A stretch of DNA of 64,000 bases from JBAJNN01 sp036881905 (lineage in GTDB: Bacteria; Pseudomonadota; Alphaproteobacteria; Rhizobiales; Im1), in contig JBAJNN010000003.1 in NCBI GenBank assembly GCA_036881905.1, positions 62,001 through 126,000 on the forward strand, written 5' to 3'. The stretch's first letter is position 1; each line of letters opens with the position of its first letter. The position numbers and the translations under genes were made by a program. Below are positions 34,214 to 43,589 of the stretch, piece by piece. The notes under the pieces were generated by a model. That model saw only the letters and a list, made by a program, of their open reading frames with translations, ran no database searches and was not told the DNA's origin.

Positions 34214-34638
34214 GTGTCGTTATGCGTCGCAGCCTTTGTCGCTTTCCACCGACCAATGGCGTCCATTCCGGAAGCGGCACAGTCTTTCTGCCCGTCCCCA
34301 TCGGCGTTTTCGGTCATATGACGGGCGCTCCAGCGGCCATAGAGCCAGAAGCGCCAGCCATGATCGGGCAATGTCTCCGGAACCGGGTCGAAACCATGAC
34401 TGCCAAAAGGATTACAGCGCACCACACGAGAAAGACCCAGCCAAATGCCGCGCCAGGCGCCATGAAGGCGTACGGCTTGCGCGGCGTAATGCGAACAACT
34501 CGGCCAATGGCGGCAGTTGCGCCCCATAACGGACGACACTGTCAGTTGATAAAACCGGATTAGGCCCAAGATCACCCGCTCCGCCAAGCCGATGTGAGTT
34601 GTATGTTCCAAAGCGTTTTTATGTCGTTTCGGTATCAC
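34171..34638 (-). CDS. yidD: Membrane protein insertion efficiency factor YidD
   Basis: Small amphipathic protein that assists YidC-dependent insertion. The core motif is MGRNCRHWPSCSHYAAQAVR, followed by HGAWRGIWLGLSRVVRCNPF and GSHGFDPVP, all characteristic. No ATG exists before the core; I propose the GTG at 34638 because GAGGG lies eight bases upstream, giving 155 residues. The C-terminus extends about 60 residues past the family core, into DNA overlapping the SHMT-like gene, and may be a readthrough extension. Confidence 0.88.
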   Translation of the reverse strand: MIPKRHKNALEHTTHIGLAERVILGLIRFYQLTVSSVMGRNCRHWPSCSHYAAQAVRLHGAWRGIWLGLSRVVRCNPFGSHGFDPVPETLPDHGWRFWLYGRWSARHMTENADGDGQKDCAASGMDAIGRWKATKAATHNDTQELPWGGSFSSNE

Positions 34639-34670
34639 GAATGTAAACCCTCTGTTTCTCAAATCTCGGC

Positions 34671-35168
34671 TCAGGGGGCAACCAGCCCAGCCGAATTCTC
34701 TGCCGCGGGATGGCCGGATTTTATCATATCCATCGCCTTGCAAACGGCATCGAACACCAGAAGAACCGAAGCGTGGCGCGCCCTGAAGGCGCGAACCGGC
34801 TCCAATATCGCCAGATCAGACCACTTGCCCGAAGGGGGGGGGCCATTGTGTTTGAGCATGGCATGCATCGTCTCGCGCAATCGGTAGAGCTCGTCGGCCG
34901 TCGCGCCAAGCACATGGCGCGCCACAATCGCCGCCGCCGCCTGTCCGAGAGCGCAGGCCTTGACATCCTGCCCGAAGGCGGTTACGCGTTGCCCGTCCAT
35001 CTTGATGTCCACACTGATCCTGCTGCCGCAGAGCTTGGAGTAAGCCGTGGCGTTCGCGTCCGGCGCATCAAGACGATTGCTCGGTGCCGGATTGGCGGCC
35101 AATTCCAGAATGCGCCGATTATAGATTTCGTTCGGCTCGGTCTCCGTCACTTGCACGGTTGAGGACAC
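34671..35168 (-). CDS. NifU/IscU-like iron-sulfur cluster scaffold protein
   Basis: A 165-residue scaffold-fold protein. The three scaffold cysteines are recognisable: KLCGSRISVDI near 45-55, VKACALGQAAAAIVARHVLG near 69-88, and VFDAVCKAMD near 138-147. Alphaproteobacteria often encode this stand-alone IscU-like protein beside folE, as here. Whether it builds or transfers clusters in vivo is not shown by the sequence. It lies just upstream of yidD on the same strand and divergent from folE. Confidence 0.85.
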   Translation of the reverse strand: MSSTVQVTETEPNEIYNRRILELAANPAPSNRLDAPDANATAYSKLCGSRISVDIKMDGQRVTAFGQDVKACALGQAAAAIVARHVLGATADELYRLRETMHAMLKHNGPPPSGKWSDLAILEPVRAFRARHASVLLVFDAVCKAMDMIKSGHPAAENSAGLVAP

Positions 35169-35455
35169 TCGATTACCCTCTTCAATCCTGAGGTATTATG
35201 GCGATATTGGCAACGCCTGTGATCTGACGGGAACAGTCATTGGACGCTCTGGCCGGGGAACCGACCACGCCAGTGTCATTCAATGGCCAAAACACGTGAC
35301 TTTACATATCATGCCGCTTCATTTTGTGCTAGGGGTTGCGAAAACCTGCCATGCAGAGGGTGCTTTCCCCGGATACCCATTGGTCGCAGTCTTCGCATTA
35401 TGAACGCGGTGGATGGTCAAACCCGGCTGGACGAACTCCAAGGAGCTTGACGAGA

Positions 35456-36097
35456 ATGGACAATGTTATCGAACCTAGTGTTTGTCCCGGCAGCGAACAT
35501 GACGTCAGCGGGAAAATCGCGTCTCCCAGCCGTCAGGATGCCGAAAACGCGGTGCGAACCCTGATCGCATGGGCCGGTGACGATCCGAAGCGCGAAGGGC
35601 TGATCGATACGCCAGGACGGGTCGCCGCGATTTATCGCGAATTCTTTTGCGGTTATGCCGAAGACCCCATCGCGGTCTTGTCGCGCACTTTCGAAGATGT
35701 CGGGGGGTATGACGATGTTGTTATGCTGCGTGACATAGAGGTGAATTCACATTGCGAGCATCACATGGTCCCGATCATCGGCCGGGCTCATATCGCTTAT
35801 TTCCCGCAAAAGCAGGTTGTCGGCCTTTCCAAACTGGCCCGCGTGGTCGACATTTATGCCCACCGATTGCAAACCCAGGAAACCATGACGGCGCAAATCG
35901 CTAAGGCCATCGATGGCGCGCTTGCTCCCAAAGGCGTTGCCGTCATGATCGATGCATTGCACCAATGCATGTCAATACGAGGGGTGCGCAAGCCCAATGC
36001 CACCACCGTAACAACCCGGTTTCTTGGTGTATTCAAGGCAGATCCCAATCTTCAGACTCGATTTTTCGACCTGATTCGGTGTGGAAATGACAGATAA
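35456..36097 (+). CDS. folE: GTP cyclohydrolase I
   Basis: First step of tetrahydrofolate synthesis: converts GTP to dihydroneopterin triphosphate. The 213-residue protein holds the zinc and active-site motifs VNSHCEHHMVPIIGRAHIAY near 97-116, GLSKLARVVDIYAHRLQTQE near 123-142, and the second zinc cysteine in HQCMSIRGVRKPN near 169-181. AAGGAGCTTGACGAGA precedes the ATG at 35456, which rejects the longer frame from 35336. Confidence 0.96.
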   Translation: MDNVIEPSVCPGSEHDVSGKIASPSRQDAENAVRTLIAWAGDDPKREGLIDTPGRVAAIYREFFCGYAEDPIAVLSRTFEDVGGYDDVVMLRDIEVNSHCEHHMVPIIGRAHIAYFPQKQVVGLSKLARVVDIYAHRLQTQETMTAQIAKAIDGALAPKGVAVMIDALHQCMSIRGVRKPNATTVTTRFLGVFKADPNLQTRFFDLIRCGNDR

Positions 36098-36267
36098 GAT
36101 TCTGTCGCGGGCGGTTTCAGGCGGCAAAATCGCGGTCCCGCGGGAATGTCCGGCGGCGCGTTGTCTAGGTGAGGTTGCGCCCTTGGGCGCGGGCTTTCCG
36201 GCTGCTTTGCCCCTCCCTGTCGGGGAAAGGCTAAAAGGCCGTTTTCGCTATGATTTTATCGCGTGCA

Positions 36268-36343
36268 TGGCGCCCCGTAGGGGAATCGAACCCCTGTTTC
36301 TGCCGTGAGAGGGCAGCGTCCTCGGCCACTAGACGAACGGGGC
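36268..36343 (-). tRNA. tRNA-Glu (CTC)
   Basis: 76 bases including an encoded CCA. The acceptor GCCCCGT pairs with ACGGGGC. The anticodon stem CTGCC/GGCAG encloses loop CTCTCAC with anticodon CTC. The T arm is AGGGGTTCGAATCCCCT. All arms fold normally. Confidence 0.96.
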
Positions 36344-36831
36344 CGATAAACTGAGTTACAAAACCGCTACCCTGTATACCGAGGTTGGGAGCCAGATCAA
36401 GTCCAAGGATTTTAAGGGTCGATGCGGATACCCCGGAAAGAAGCCGGTGTTGCAATGGCGAGGATGGTCCTTGTCGGCAATGTCGGCTGGACGTGGTTGC
36501 CGTATTGGCCCGCGCTCTTAAAGAACAACTCCAACCCTCTGACGCTCAAACATATAAGGCAGGGTTGCACAGTCTTAAAAAAACCCGAGCCCCAAATCTG
36601 AAAGCCGGTTGATCCATCATGGGCCATCTTGTTTCATAACAGTGATTGGGATATGAAGGGTATTATATCACTTTGGCTGCCGCCGATACGGTTTCATGGG
36701 GGAAGGCCGTTCCGTCGGTCTCTTGAGCGATTTTGAGCCGGCTTTGGTTCTCCGCTCTGCTGGATCGCTTGGGCGGCGGGTTGGGAATGGCTGGGGTCGT
36801 GACCGGCAGGTTTGCATAAAACTGACCTGGA
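36344..36831. other. Intergenic region between the two tRNA genes
   Basis: 488 bases. Short open frames on both strands lack ribosome sites and known motifs. I see no gene here; part presumably carries the promoters of the two divergent tRNA genes. Confidence 0.5.
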
Positions 36832-36908
36832 GCACTCGTAGCTCAGTTGGATAGAGTGCTGCCCTCCGAAGGCAGAGGTCGCAGGTTCGAATCCTGCCGA
36901 GTGCGCCA
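36832..36908 (+). tRNA. tRNA-Arg (CCG)
   Basis: 77 bases including CCA. The acceptor GCACTCG pairs with CGAGTGC. The anticodon stem CTGCC/GGCAG has loop CTCCGAA, anticodon CCG. The D arm is GCTCAGTTGGATAGAGT and the T arm CAGGTTCGAATCCTG. ybhL follows 81 bases downstream. Confidence 0.96.
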
Positions 36909-36989
36909 CCTTGCAACTCCGTTACTTTTGGATTATATAAATGGCGAGGTGACCTTTTCGCAATGAAATGGCAAGAAAGGTTTGAGGAT

Positions 36990-37772
36990 ATGGCTAATTT
37001 TGACGATCGGGGCCGTGTACGCACTGCCCGTCATTTCGCAAGCTCCTCCGCGACGATGATCGACGAGGGGCTGCGCTCCTATATGCTGCGAGTCTATAAT
37101 TACATGGCTTCCGGCCTCCTAATCACCGGTGTGGCTGCCTTTGTGGTCTATACGGTGTCGGTCACGACGGATGCGTCGATGGCCGTTGCCCAGGCCGGCA
37201 GTTTGATGCTGACCGATATCGGCTATGCGATGTTCGTAAGCCCGCTGAAATGGTTGATCATCCTGGCGCCGCTGGCCATGGTGTTTTTTTTAAGCTTTCG
37301 TCTTGGTAAAATGAGCGTGTCAGCGGGGCAGACGGCCTTTTGGGCATTTTCGTTTCTGATGGGGTTGTCGCTGGCCTCGGTGTTCATGGTCTACACCTAT
37401 GCCTCCATCGCGCGGGTGTTCTTCATCACCGCGGCGACTTTCGGTTCCTTAAGCCTCTGGGGCTACACGACCAAACGCGATATTTCCGGCATGGGTTCGT
37501 TCCTGTTCATGGGGCTGATCGGTATCATCATCGCCTCTCTGGTCAATCTGTTCCTGGCCAGTTCGGCCCTGCAATTCATGATCTCGGTGATTGGGGTGCT
37601 CGTCTTCTCCGGGCTGACAGCCTATGATACCCAGCAAATCAAGGAAATATATTATCAGGGTGATTCGGAGGTCGTCGCCGGGCGCAAGGCGATCATGGGA
37701 GCGTTGCGGCTCTATCTCGATTTCATCAACCTGTTCATGATGCTTCTGCAACTGTTCGGCAACCGCAGGTAA
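36990..37772 (+). CDS. ybhL: Bax inhibitor-1/YccA family membrane protein
   Basis: A 260-residue inner-membrane protein with seven helices, the pattern of the TMBIM/BI-1 family. The signature stretches are RVYNYMASGLLITGVAAFVV near 34-53, YTYASIARVFFITAATFGSL near 136-155, and the C-terminal FSGLTAYDTQQIKEIYYQGD near 209-228, with the Asp implicated in pH-sensitive calcium leak in relatives. Bacterial members modulate proteases or ion flux; the role here is unknown. I prefer the ATG at 36990 (AAAGG nine bases upstream) over 36963. Confidence 0.93.
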   Translation: MANFDDRGRVRTARHFASSSATMIDEGLRSYMLRVYNYMASGLLITGVAAFVVYTVSVTTDASMAVAQAGSLMLTDIGYAMFVSPLKWLIILAPLAMVFFLSFRLGKMSVSAGQTAFWAFSFLMGLSLASVFMVYTYASIARVFFITAATFGSLSLWGYTTKRDISGMGSFLFMGLIGIIIASLVNLFLASSALQFMISVIGVLVFSGLTAYDTQQIKEIYYQGDSEVVAGRKAIMGALRLYLDFINLFMMLLQLFGNRR

Positions 37773-37883
37773 AAGATGTTTGTGGGTGTGAGCCCCGAAT
37801 ATTGCGAACAGGCCGATGATGCCTGACGGACAGCTCAAGGCTCAAAAAAGCCGCTTATATAACTTTGCGGGAGGCCCTTTCCG

Positions 37884-40568
37884 GTGTCCGTTCGTAACCT
37901 TGATGCTGTTTTTGAGCCTAAAGTCATCGCACTCATTGGCGCCAGCAACAAGCCGGGATCGGTGGGATCGGTGGTTGCGCGCAACCTGTTGCAAGGTGGG
38001 TTTGACGGGCTGGTTCTGCCGGTCAACCCGAAAGAGCGGGCGATCCACTGCGTCGTTAATTTTCATTCGATCGACGAATTACCTGAAACGCCTGATCTAG
38101 CGGTCATTGCCACGCCACCGCAAACAGTTCCCGATATTATTGCCGGGCTGGGCAAGCGTGGCTGTCGGGCCGCCATCGTCATCGCCGCAGGCTTCGGCGA
38201 GGGCGAACGGGCCGCGGGCAAGGCATTGCAGCGCCGGATGCTCGATGCGGCGCGGCCTCATTGCCTGCGCATCATCGGTCCGAACTGTCTCGGCATTGTT
38301 GTGCCGCATCGTGGTATCAACGCCAGTTTTGCCCATTTGGCTCCAGAGCCCGGCAGGGTTGCGTTATTCAGTCAATCCGGCGCGGTGGCCACCGCTATCA
38401 TCGACTGGGCCTGTGCGCGTGGCTTAGGCTTTTCCCACATTGTTTCGCTTGGCGATACCGCGGATGTCGATTTCGGCGATCTTCTCGATTATGCGGCGCT
38501 TGATCGCAAAACTCGTGCTATCGTGCTCTATGTCGAATCGATCGACCATGCCCGCAAGTTTATGAGCGCGGCGCGCACAGCTTCGCGATCCAAGCCGGTC
38601 GTCGTCATCAAGGTCGGCCGTTCGCAGGCCGGGATCGCCGCCGCACTATCTCACACCGGTGCACTGGCCGGTATGGACAGTGTCTATGACGCGGCTTTCA
38701 GACGCGCCGGCTTGGTGCGAATCGACAATCTTGCCGATCTGTTCGATGCGATTGCGGTTCTCGGGCGCGGCGTTTGCATGGACAGCGACGACCTCACGAT
38801 CATCACCAATGGCGGAGGCTTGGGGGTTCTCGCCGCGGACAAGGCCGGTGAGCGTAACATTGCCTTGCGTCGGCTCGACGATTCATGCATTGCCTCGCTT
38901 GATAAAAGCCTCCCCGCAACTTGGTCACGTGGGAACCCGATCGACATTATCGGTGACGCCCCGGGCTCGCGCTATGCCGCTGCTCTTGAAACTGTGCTCG
39001 GTGACACTCACGGCGGAGCGGTACTGGTTCTGAATTGTCCGACTGCCATTGCCGATAGCGGCGATGCCGCAGCCGCCGTTGTGAAGACCATCAGGGCGCA
39101 TCCGCATCGGCCGGTGTTGACGGCATGGATTGGGGAGAGTGCGGCCAGACAGGCCCGCGCAATATTTGCGGAAAACAATATTCCGACCTTTGCAACTCCC
39201 GAGGACGCCGTGGCCGCGCATGGGCATCTCGTGCGCTATCGTCGCGTTCAGTCCCTGCTCATGGAAACGCCAGATCATGCGGACAGCCCGTTCAGGCCGG
39301 ACAGGAAACGCGCTCGCGCCATGGTGAAAAACGCACTTGGGCAAGACCGCGCCACTCTGGATGAAATGCAATCGAAGGAATTGCTGGCACTCTATAACAT
39401 ACCAGTCGTCAGAACCTGTATGGCCCGCAACCCTGATGAAGTCAGGGAGGTCGCCCGCTCCATTGCTGCCCCGGTTGCCCTTAAAATTCTCTCGCCCGAC
39501 ATGACCCATAAATCCGATGTCGGCGGGGTGGCGCTTAATCTTGAAACCCCGCAAGAAGCTGCCGAACAGGCCGAAAAAATGCTGGTCACCGTGACGAGTT
39601 GCATACCGCAGGCACGCATAACCGGCTTTACGGTTCAGGAAATGGTGAGCCGACCCGGGGCGGTCGAACTCATCGCCGGTCTTGCCGTCGATCCGGTATT
39701 TGGACCGATTGTCGTGTTCGGACAGGGGGGCGTAAGTGTCGAGGTCGTCGGCGACCGTACCATCGGTCTGCCGCCGCTGAACCGGGTTCTGGCGCGCGAT
39801 ATGATCTCACATACTCGGGTTTCGCGTCTGCTTGCCGCCTACCGCGACCGGCCCGCCGCCGACATTGACGCGGTGGCGGATGTACTCGTGCGCCTTGCCG
39901 AACTTGCCATCGATCGGCCTGAAATCGCTGAACTCGACATCAACCCGCTTTTGGCCGATACCGATGGCGTGATTGCCCTCGACGCCCGAATCGCGATTGA
40001 AAAACCCGCGGTTGAGGGAACGGCAAGACTGGCCATCGAGCCTTATCCGCGTTCTTTGATCCGTGACATAAAAACATCGAATGCAACACGCTATCTTCTA
40101 AGACCGATTCGTCCCGAAGATGAAACCGCCGTCGTGGAGATGCTGGAACGTTGCGCGGGTGAAGACATTGAAATGCGGTTCTTCAGGCCCCACAAGGTGT
40201 TCGACCATGGCTTCGTCGCGCGCATGACCCAAATCGACTATGACCGCAGCATGTCCTTCGTCGCCGTCGGTCTCGATGAAGGCGAAGATCAGGACAGGAT
40301 TTGCGGCATTTCGAGCCTCGACGCCGACCCCGACAAGGAAAAGGCAGAATTTGCCCTTATTGTGCGGCCCGGCCTGAAAAGGACCGGGCTTGGACATCGG
40401 TTGATGAGCGAGCTTGTGGCCCATGCCCGAAACATTGGCCTTAAAACGGTGTGGGGCGACATCATGCGCAACAATGTCGCCATGGTGGACATGGCCCGAA
40501 AATTCGGTTTCAGGATAAAAGACCGGAAGCCTGAAGACAGTATGATCACCGTCTCGCTTGCTCTGTGA
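37884..40568 (+). CDS. PatZ-like protein: ADP-forming CoA-ligase domains fused to a GNAT acetyltransferase
   Basis: An 894-residue fusion. Residues 10-460 are the CoA-binding and succinyl-CoA-ligase-like domains (VIALIGASNKPGSVGSVVAR near 14-33; ALSHTGALAGMD near 253-264 around the expected phospho-His). Residues 480-700 form an ATP-grasp domain (KILSPDMTHKSDVGGVALNL near 533-552). Residues 730-894 are a GNAT domain with the acetyl-CoA loop RTGLGHRLM near 833-841. This is the layout of PatZ/YfiQ-type protein lysine acetyltransferases that tune acetyl-CoA synthetase. It starts with GTG after GGGAGG. Since the His is kept, residual ligase activity is possible. Confidence 0.88.
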   Translation: MSVRNLDAVFEPKVIALIGASNKPGSVGSVVARNLLQGGFDGLVLPVNPKERAIHCVVNFHSIDELPETPDLAVIATPPQTVPDIIAGLGKRGCRAAIVIAAGFGEGERAAGKALQRRMLDAARPHCLRIIGPNCLGIVVPHRGINASFAHLAPEPGRVALFSQSGAVATAIIDWACARGLGFSHIVSLGDTADVDFGDLLDYAALDRKTRAIVLYVESIDHARKFMSAARTASRSKPVVVIKVGRSQAGIAAALSHTGALAGMDSVYDAAFRRAGLVRIDNLADLFDAIAVLGRGVCMDSDDLTIITNGGGLGVLAADKAGERNIALRRLDDSCIASLDKSLPATWSRGNPIDIIGDAPGSRYAAALETVLGDTHGGAVLVLNCPTAIADSGDAAAAVVKTIRAHPHRPVLTAWIGESAARQARAIFAENNIPTFATPEDAVAAHGHLVRYRRVQSLLMETPDHADSPFRPDRKRARAMVKNALGQDRATLDEMQSKELLALYNIPVVRTCMARNPDEVREVARSIAAPVALKILSPDMTHKSDVGGVALNLETPQEAAEQAEKMLVTVTSCIPQARITGFTVQEMVSRPGAVELIAGLAVDPVFGPIVVFGQGGVSVEVVGDRTIGLPPLNRVLARDMISHTRVSRLLAAYRDRPAADIDAVADVLVRLAELAIDRPEIAELDINPLLADTDGVIALDARIAIEKPAVEGTARLAIEPYPRSLIRDIKTSNATRYLLRPIRPEDETAVVEMLERCAGEDIEMRFFRPHKVFDHGFVARMTQIDYDRSMSFVAVGLDEGEDQDRICGISSLDADPDKEKAEFALIVRPGLKRTGLGHRLMSELVAHARNIGLKTVWGDIMRNNVAMVDMARKFGFRIKDRKPEDSMITVSLAL

Positions 40569-40696
40569 AAAAGTCGTTGCTCACAGTCGCGACGGGCGGG
40601 TCCGGCAATGTCATTGAGCCCGGACAAAACGGGTTGTTCTTCGATTTAGCTCCAAGACGATGATATGATGCTCATATTATCGCGAAAAAGGTAAGA

Positions 40697-41317
40697 TTGG
40701 CAACCATGAAAATCAGTGTTTACCAAGGCGATCTTCCCACATCGCTGGACCTTGGTCCGGTGGTGGCGGTGGATACCGAAACGCTGGGGCTTGATCCTCA
40801 TCGCGACCGGTTATGTCTCGTCCAGTTATCGAGCGGCGACGGTAACGCCCATCTCGTGCAAATCGATCCGGGCTCATTTACAGCGCCCAATCTGAAAGCC
40901 GTCCTTGAAGACGATCGCATCCTGAAACTGTTCCACTATGCGCGATTCGACGTGGCGGTCCTGAAGCATTATCTCGACGCTGAAATTGGAACCGTGTATT
41001 GCACGAAAATCGCCTCAAGATTGAGCCGAACCTATACTGACCGTCATGGGCTTAAGGATCTGTGCCGCGAGCTGCTTGACGTCGATCTTTCCAAGGTCCA
41101 GCAAAGTTCCGATTGGGGGGCTGACCCTTTAAGCGAAGCGCAACGACGTTACGCCGCGAGCGACGTTTTACACCTGCATGCGCTGAAACAACGGCTTGAT
41201 ATAATGTTGGAGCGCGAAGGCCGCAAGCCGATCGCACAAGCCTGTTTTGACTTCATCCCCGTTCGCGCCGCGCTCGACCTTGCCGGATGGTCGCAACAGG
41301 ACATCTTTGCGCATTAA
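40697..41317 (+). CDS. rnd: Short ribonuclease D (3'-5' exonuclease domain only)
   Basis: A 206-residue DEDDy exonuclease, about half the E. coli RNase D length because the HRDC domains are absent, as is usual for the short alphaproteobacterial form. Catalytic motifs: VVAVDTETLGL near 22-32, LFHYARFDVAVLKHY near 78-92, and RRYAASDVLHLHAL near 152-165. The frame opens with TTG at 40697 with AAGG five bases upstream; an ATG at 40706 is an alternative. It trims the 3' ends of structured RNAs. It lies 40 bases before lptC. Confidence 0.9.
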   Translation: MATMKISVYQGDLPTSLDLGPVVAVDTETLGLDPHRDRLCLVQLSSGDGNAHLVQIDPGSFTAPNLKAVLEDDRILKLFHYARFDVAVLKHYLDAEIGTVYCTKIASRLSRTYTDRHGLKDLCRELLDVDLSKVQQSSDWGADPLSEAQRRYAASDVLHLHALKQRLDIMLEREGRKPIAQACFDFIPVRAALDLAGWSQQDIFAH

Positions 41318-41357
41318 CTCATGGCAAGAGACCACGCGCGCGAAGACTGGTTTGCGG

Positions 41358-42050
41358 ATGAAAACGCCGTTTCTCAGATTGGGTTTTGGAACCGCGCAAC
41401 AATCCGGCAACCGCGGTGCCGGATTGGCGCGGCGCAAACCGATGACGGTCATGCTGCTATGCGCAATAGTGGTTTTGACGGTAACCATAGTCGTTTTCGC
41501 GACCGGTCTTCTAAGGGTTACTCCGTCCCCACGGCCTTCAAACGCAGAGCAAGATGCTCCCGCCCCCCAACTCTTTACCCTTGAAAACCCCAGTTTCACC
41601 AGCTTTGACAACGAGAACCACCCCTATACGATCCGTATGCTTTCTGCTCGTCAAAGCGAAAAGCGGCCTGGCCAAATCCTTCTCAAATCCGTGCGTGGCA
41701 GGCTTATCCTCGATGACGGCGTCAAGTCCAGCGGCGCAAGCATAATGATCGTTGCCGATGCGGGGATATATGACCGGGAAACCGATACGATTGATTTGTC
41801 AGGGAATATCCGGGTGACCAAGACCGGGGATTTCAGCGTGTCCATGCATTCGGCCCGTATCTTCCTGCGAAACTGGCGACTGCGCTCAGATGATCCGGTC
41901 GAACTGACGTTCACGGATGGCTCCATTCGCGCCGACAGTCTTAGGATTTGCGACAAGGGGCGGCAAATCTTGCTCTTCAACACAGTGCGTGGCACACTAT
42001 CCACCAATTGGAACAAAACCCCATCCGGTCACAAACATGATGCCCCATAA
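41358..42050 (+). CDS. lptC: LPS export system protein LptC
   Basis: Bitopic protein that passes lipopolysaccharide from LptBFG to LptA. The 230-residue protein has one N-terminal helix (MTVMLLCAIVVLTVTIVVFA near 29-48) and a beta-jellyroll periplasmic domain with YTIRMLSARQSEK near 85-97 and DLSGNIRVTKTGDFSVSMHS near 135-154. The start at 41358 has a weak ribosome site. Its end overlaps lptA by 14 bases. The permease pair lptFG is elsewhere, at 23.5 kb. Confidence 0.9.
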   Translation: MKTPFLRLGFGTAQQSGNRGAGLARRKPMTVMLLCAIVVLTVTIVVFATGLLRVTPSPRPSNAEQDAPAPQLFTLENPSFTSFDNENHPYTIRMLSARQSEKRPGQILLKSVRGRLILDDGVKSSGASIMIVADAGIYDRETDTIDLSGNIRVTKTGDFSVSMHSARIFLRNWRLRSDDPVELTFTDGSIRADSLRICDKGRQILLFNTVRGTLSTNWNKTPSGHKHDAP

Positions 42051-42591
42051 CCCCCTTTACCGCGCCTGTGATGCAATGACATGGGAAGGTCGGTCCATAA
42101 TCCGGATATTGGCTCTGGTGTCTGTTGTTTTTTGCGCTTTAAACATTCCGTATGCTTCCCCCGCGCAAGGCTCTGAAAAGACAAATTCGCCGCCTTTCCA
42201 CAGAGAAGAGGGAACAGTTGATTTCACGGCTGATTCCATGACTATCGATAGAGACAAACATCGGATCGAGTTGACCGGCAAGGTGCGGGCCGTCCGCAAC
42301 GATATGACTTTGGCAAGCGACAGGCTGGTCATTGAATATGAGGGGTCGATAAACGATGCAACCTCGTTGAACGCTACGGGAAATGTGGTGATACACATCC
42401 GAGATCATACGGTTATATATAGTCAGTGGGCGCGTATGGAAACCGACGCCGGGACGGTGACGTTGGGCGATGACGTTGAATTCAAGCAGGACGGAACGCT
42501 GCTCAAGGGTAAAAAGCTTGTTATCGATCTCAAAACCGGCCGTAGCAAAATGACTGGCGGTCGAGTGAGCGGCCAATTCGTACCGGATTAG
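42037..42591 (+). CDS. lptA: LPS transport periplasmic protein LptA
   Basis: Forms the beta-jellyroll bridge carrying lipopolysaccharide across the periplasm. The 184-residue protein has a signal segment (IIRILALVSVVFCALNIPYA near 21-40) and OstA repeats such as FTADSMTIDRDKHRIELTGK near 63-82, ATGNVVIHIRDHTVIYSQWA near 113-132, and FKQDGTLLKGKKLVIDLKTG near 148-167. Two adjacent ATGs (42037, 42040) are possible starts. It overlaps lptC and precedes lptB. Confidence 0.92.
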   Translation: MMPHNPLYRACDAMTWEGRSIIRILALVSVVFCALNIPYASPAQGSEKTNSPPFHREEGTVDFTADSMTIDRDKHRIELTGKVRAVRNDMTLASDRLVIEYEGSINDATSLNATGNVVIHIRDHTVIYSQWARMETDAGTVTLGDDVEFKQDGTLLKGKKLVIDLKTGRSKMTGGRVSGQFVPD

Positions 42592-42714
42592 GACCCAGAG
42601 TTTCCTTATACCTTCCTTGAAGGTCGCAAGGGCCCCCTTAACTTTCCTGACAATTCGCGTATTTTACCCGCTGTTAATCCCCGGGCGGGTAACAATCAAA
42701 AGGAATAGAGCGAT

Positions 42715-43548
42715 TTGGAAAAGCGCGATTTGGTGATTGGAGAAGACGGCAATGGTGATGTGGAGCGTTTTATGGGCTCTTGCCTTCGTGGCGCCGCTTC
42801 CAGCGGGAAAGACGGCGTTGGAAATACCAAGGGGCTTGTCGCACGGGCTCTTGCCAAGAGTTACGGGCGTCGTCCGGTGGTGCGCGGCGTTGATATTTCG
42901 GTTCGCCAGGGTGAGTCCGTAGGGTTGCTCGGCCCCAACGGGGCCGGGAAGACCACCGTATTCTACATGATCACCGGCCTTGTCGCGGCCGATGCCGGTT
43001 TTATAGAGCTTGACGGGAGCGATATCACATCTTTGCCGGTCTATCGTCGCGCCAGGCTCGGTATCGGCTATTTGCCGCAGGAAGCATCGGTTTTTCGTGG
43101 TCTCACGGTGGAGGGCAATATTCGCGCCGTTCTGGAATTCACCGAGAAAAACCGGGATAAGCGCGAGAGCAGCTTGCAAGAATTGTTGGATGAGTTTGCG
43201 ATCAAACATCTGCGGAATACGCCGGCTGTGGCATTGTCTGGCGGTGAGCGCCGACGTGTCGAGATTGCAAGAGCGCTTGCGACCCGGCCCCGTTTCATGC
43301 TCCTTGACGAGCCGTTCGCCGGGATCGACCCGATTGCGATCGGTGATATACGCGACCTGGTGCGACACCTTACCTCTCGGGGAATCGGGGTACTTGTTAC
43401 GGATCACAACGTGCGCGAAACGCTTGACCTCATCGACCGAGCCATCATCATCCATGAGGGGCGGGTTTTGATGGAAGACAAACCGAGTGAAATCGTCGCT
43501 AACAACGATGTGCGCAGGCTTTATCTGGGCGAGCGATTTGCCTGGTAG
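42715..43548 (+). CDS. lptB: LPS export ABC transporter ATPase LptB
   Basis: Cytoplasmic ATPase powering LptFGC. The 277-residue protein has Walker A GPNGAGKT at 73-80, Q-loop YLPQEASVFRGLTVEGN near 119-135, signature LSGGERRRVEIARAL near 173-187, Walker B FMLLDEPFAGIDP near 193-205, and the H-loop LVTDHNVRETLDL. The likely start is TTG at 42715 with AGGA upstream. This gives an N-terminal extension of about 40 residues before the ABC core; an in-frame ATG at 42772 is the main alternative. rpoN, often next in other genomes, is absent here. Confidence 0.95.
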   Translation: MEKRDLVIGEDGNGDVERFMGSCLRGAASSGKDGVGNTKGLVARALAKSYGRRPVVRGVDISVRQGESVGLLGPNGAGKTTVFYMITGLVAADAGFIELDGSDITSLPVYRRARLGIGYLPQEASVFRGLTVEGNIRAVLEFTEKNRDKRESSLQELLDEFAIKHLRNTPAVALSGGERRRVEIARALATRPRFMLLDEPFAGIDPIAIGDIRDLVRHLTSRGIGVLVTDHNVRETLDLIDRAIIIHEGRVLMEDKPSEIVANNDVRRLYLGERFAW

Positions 43549-43589
43549 ATGGTCGGCATAAGGCCGGGGGTTCTATTGCCCCGTCAACC

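Noticed and set aside
36081..36308. 75-residue ORF after folE
   Set aside because: It has no family resemblance, overlaps folE and runs into the tRNA-Glu gene.
36668..37024. Minus-strand ORF with GRIRTCDLCLRRAALYPTELRV
   Set aside because: This is the familiar false protein produced by reading through a tRNA gene (here tRNA-Arg) on the wrong strand.
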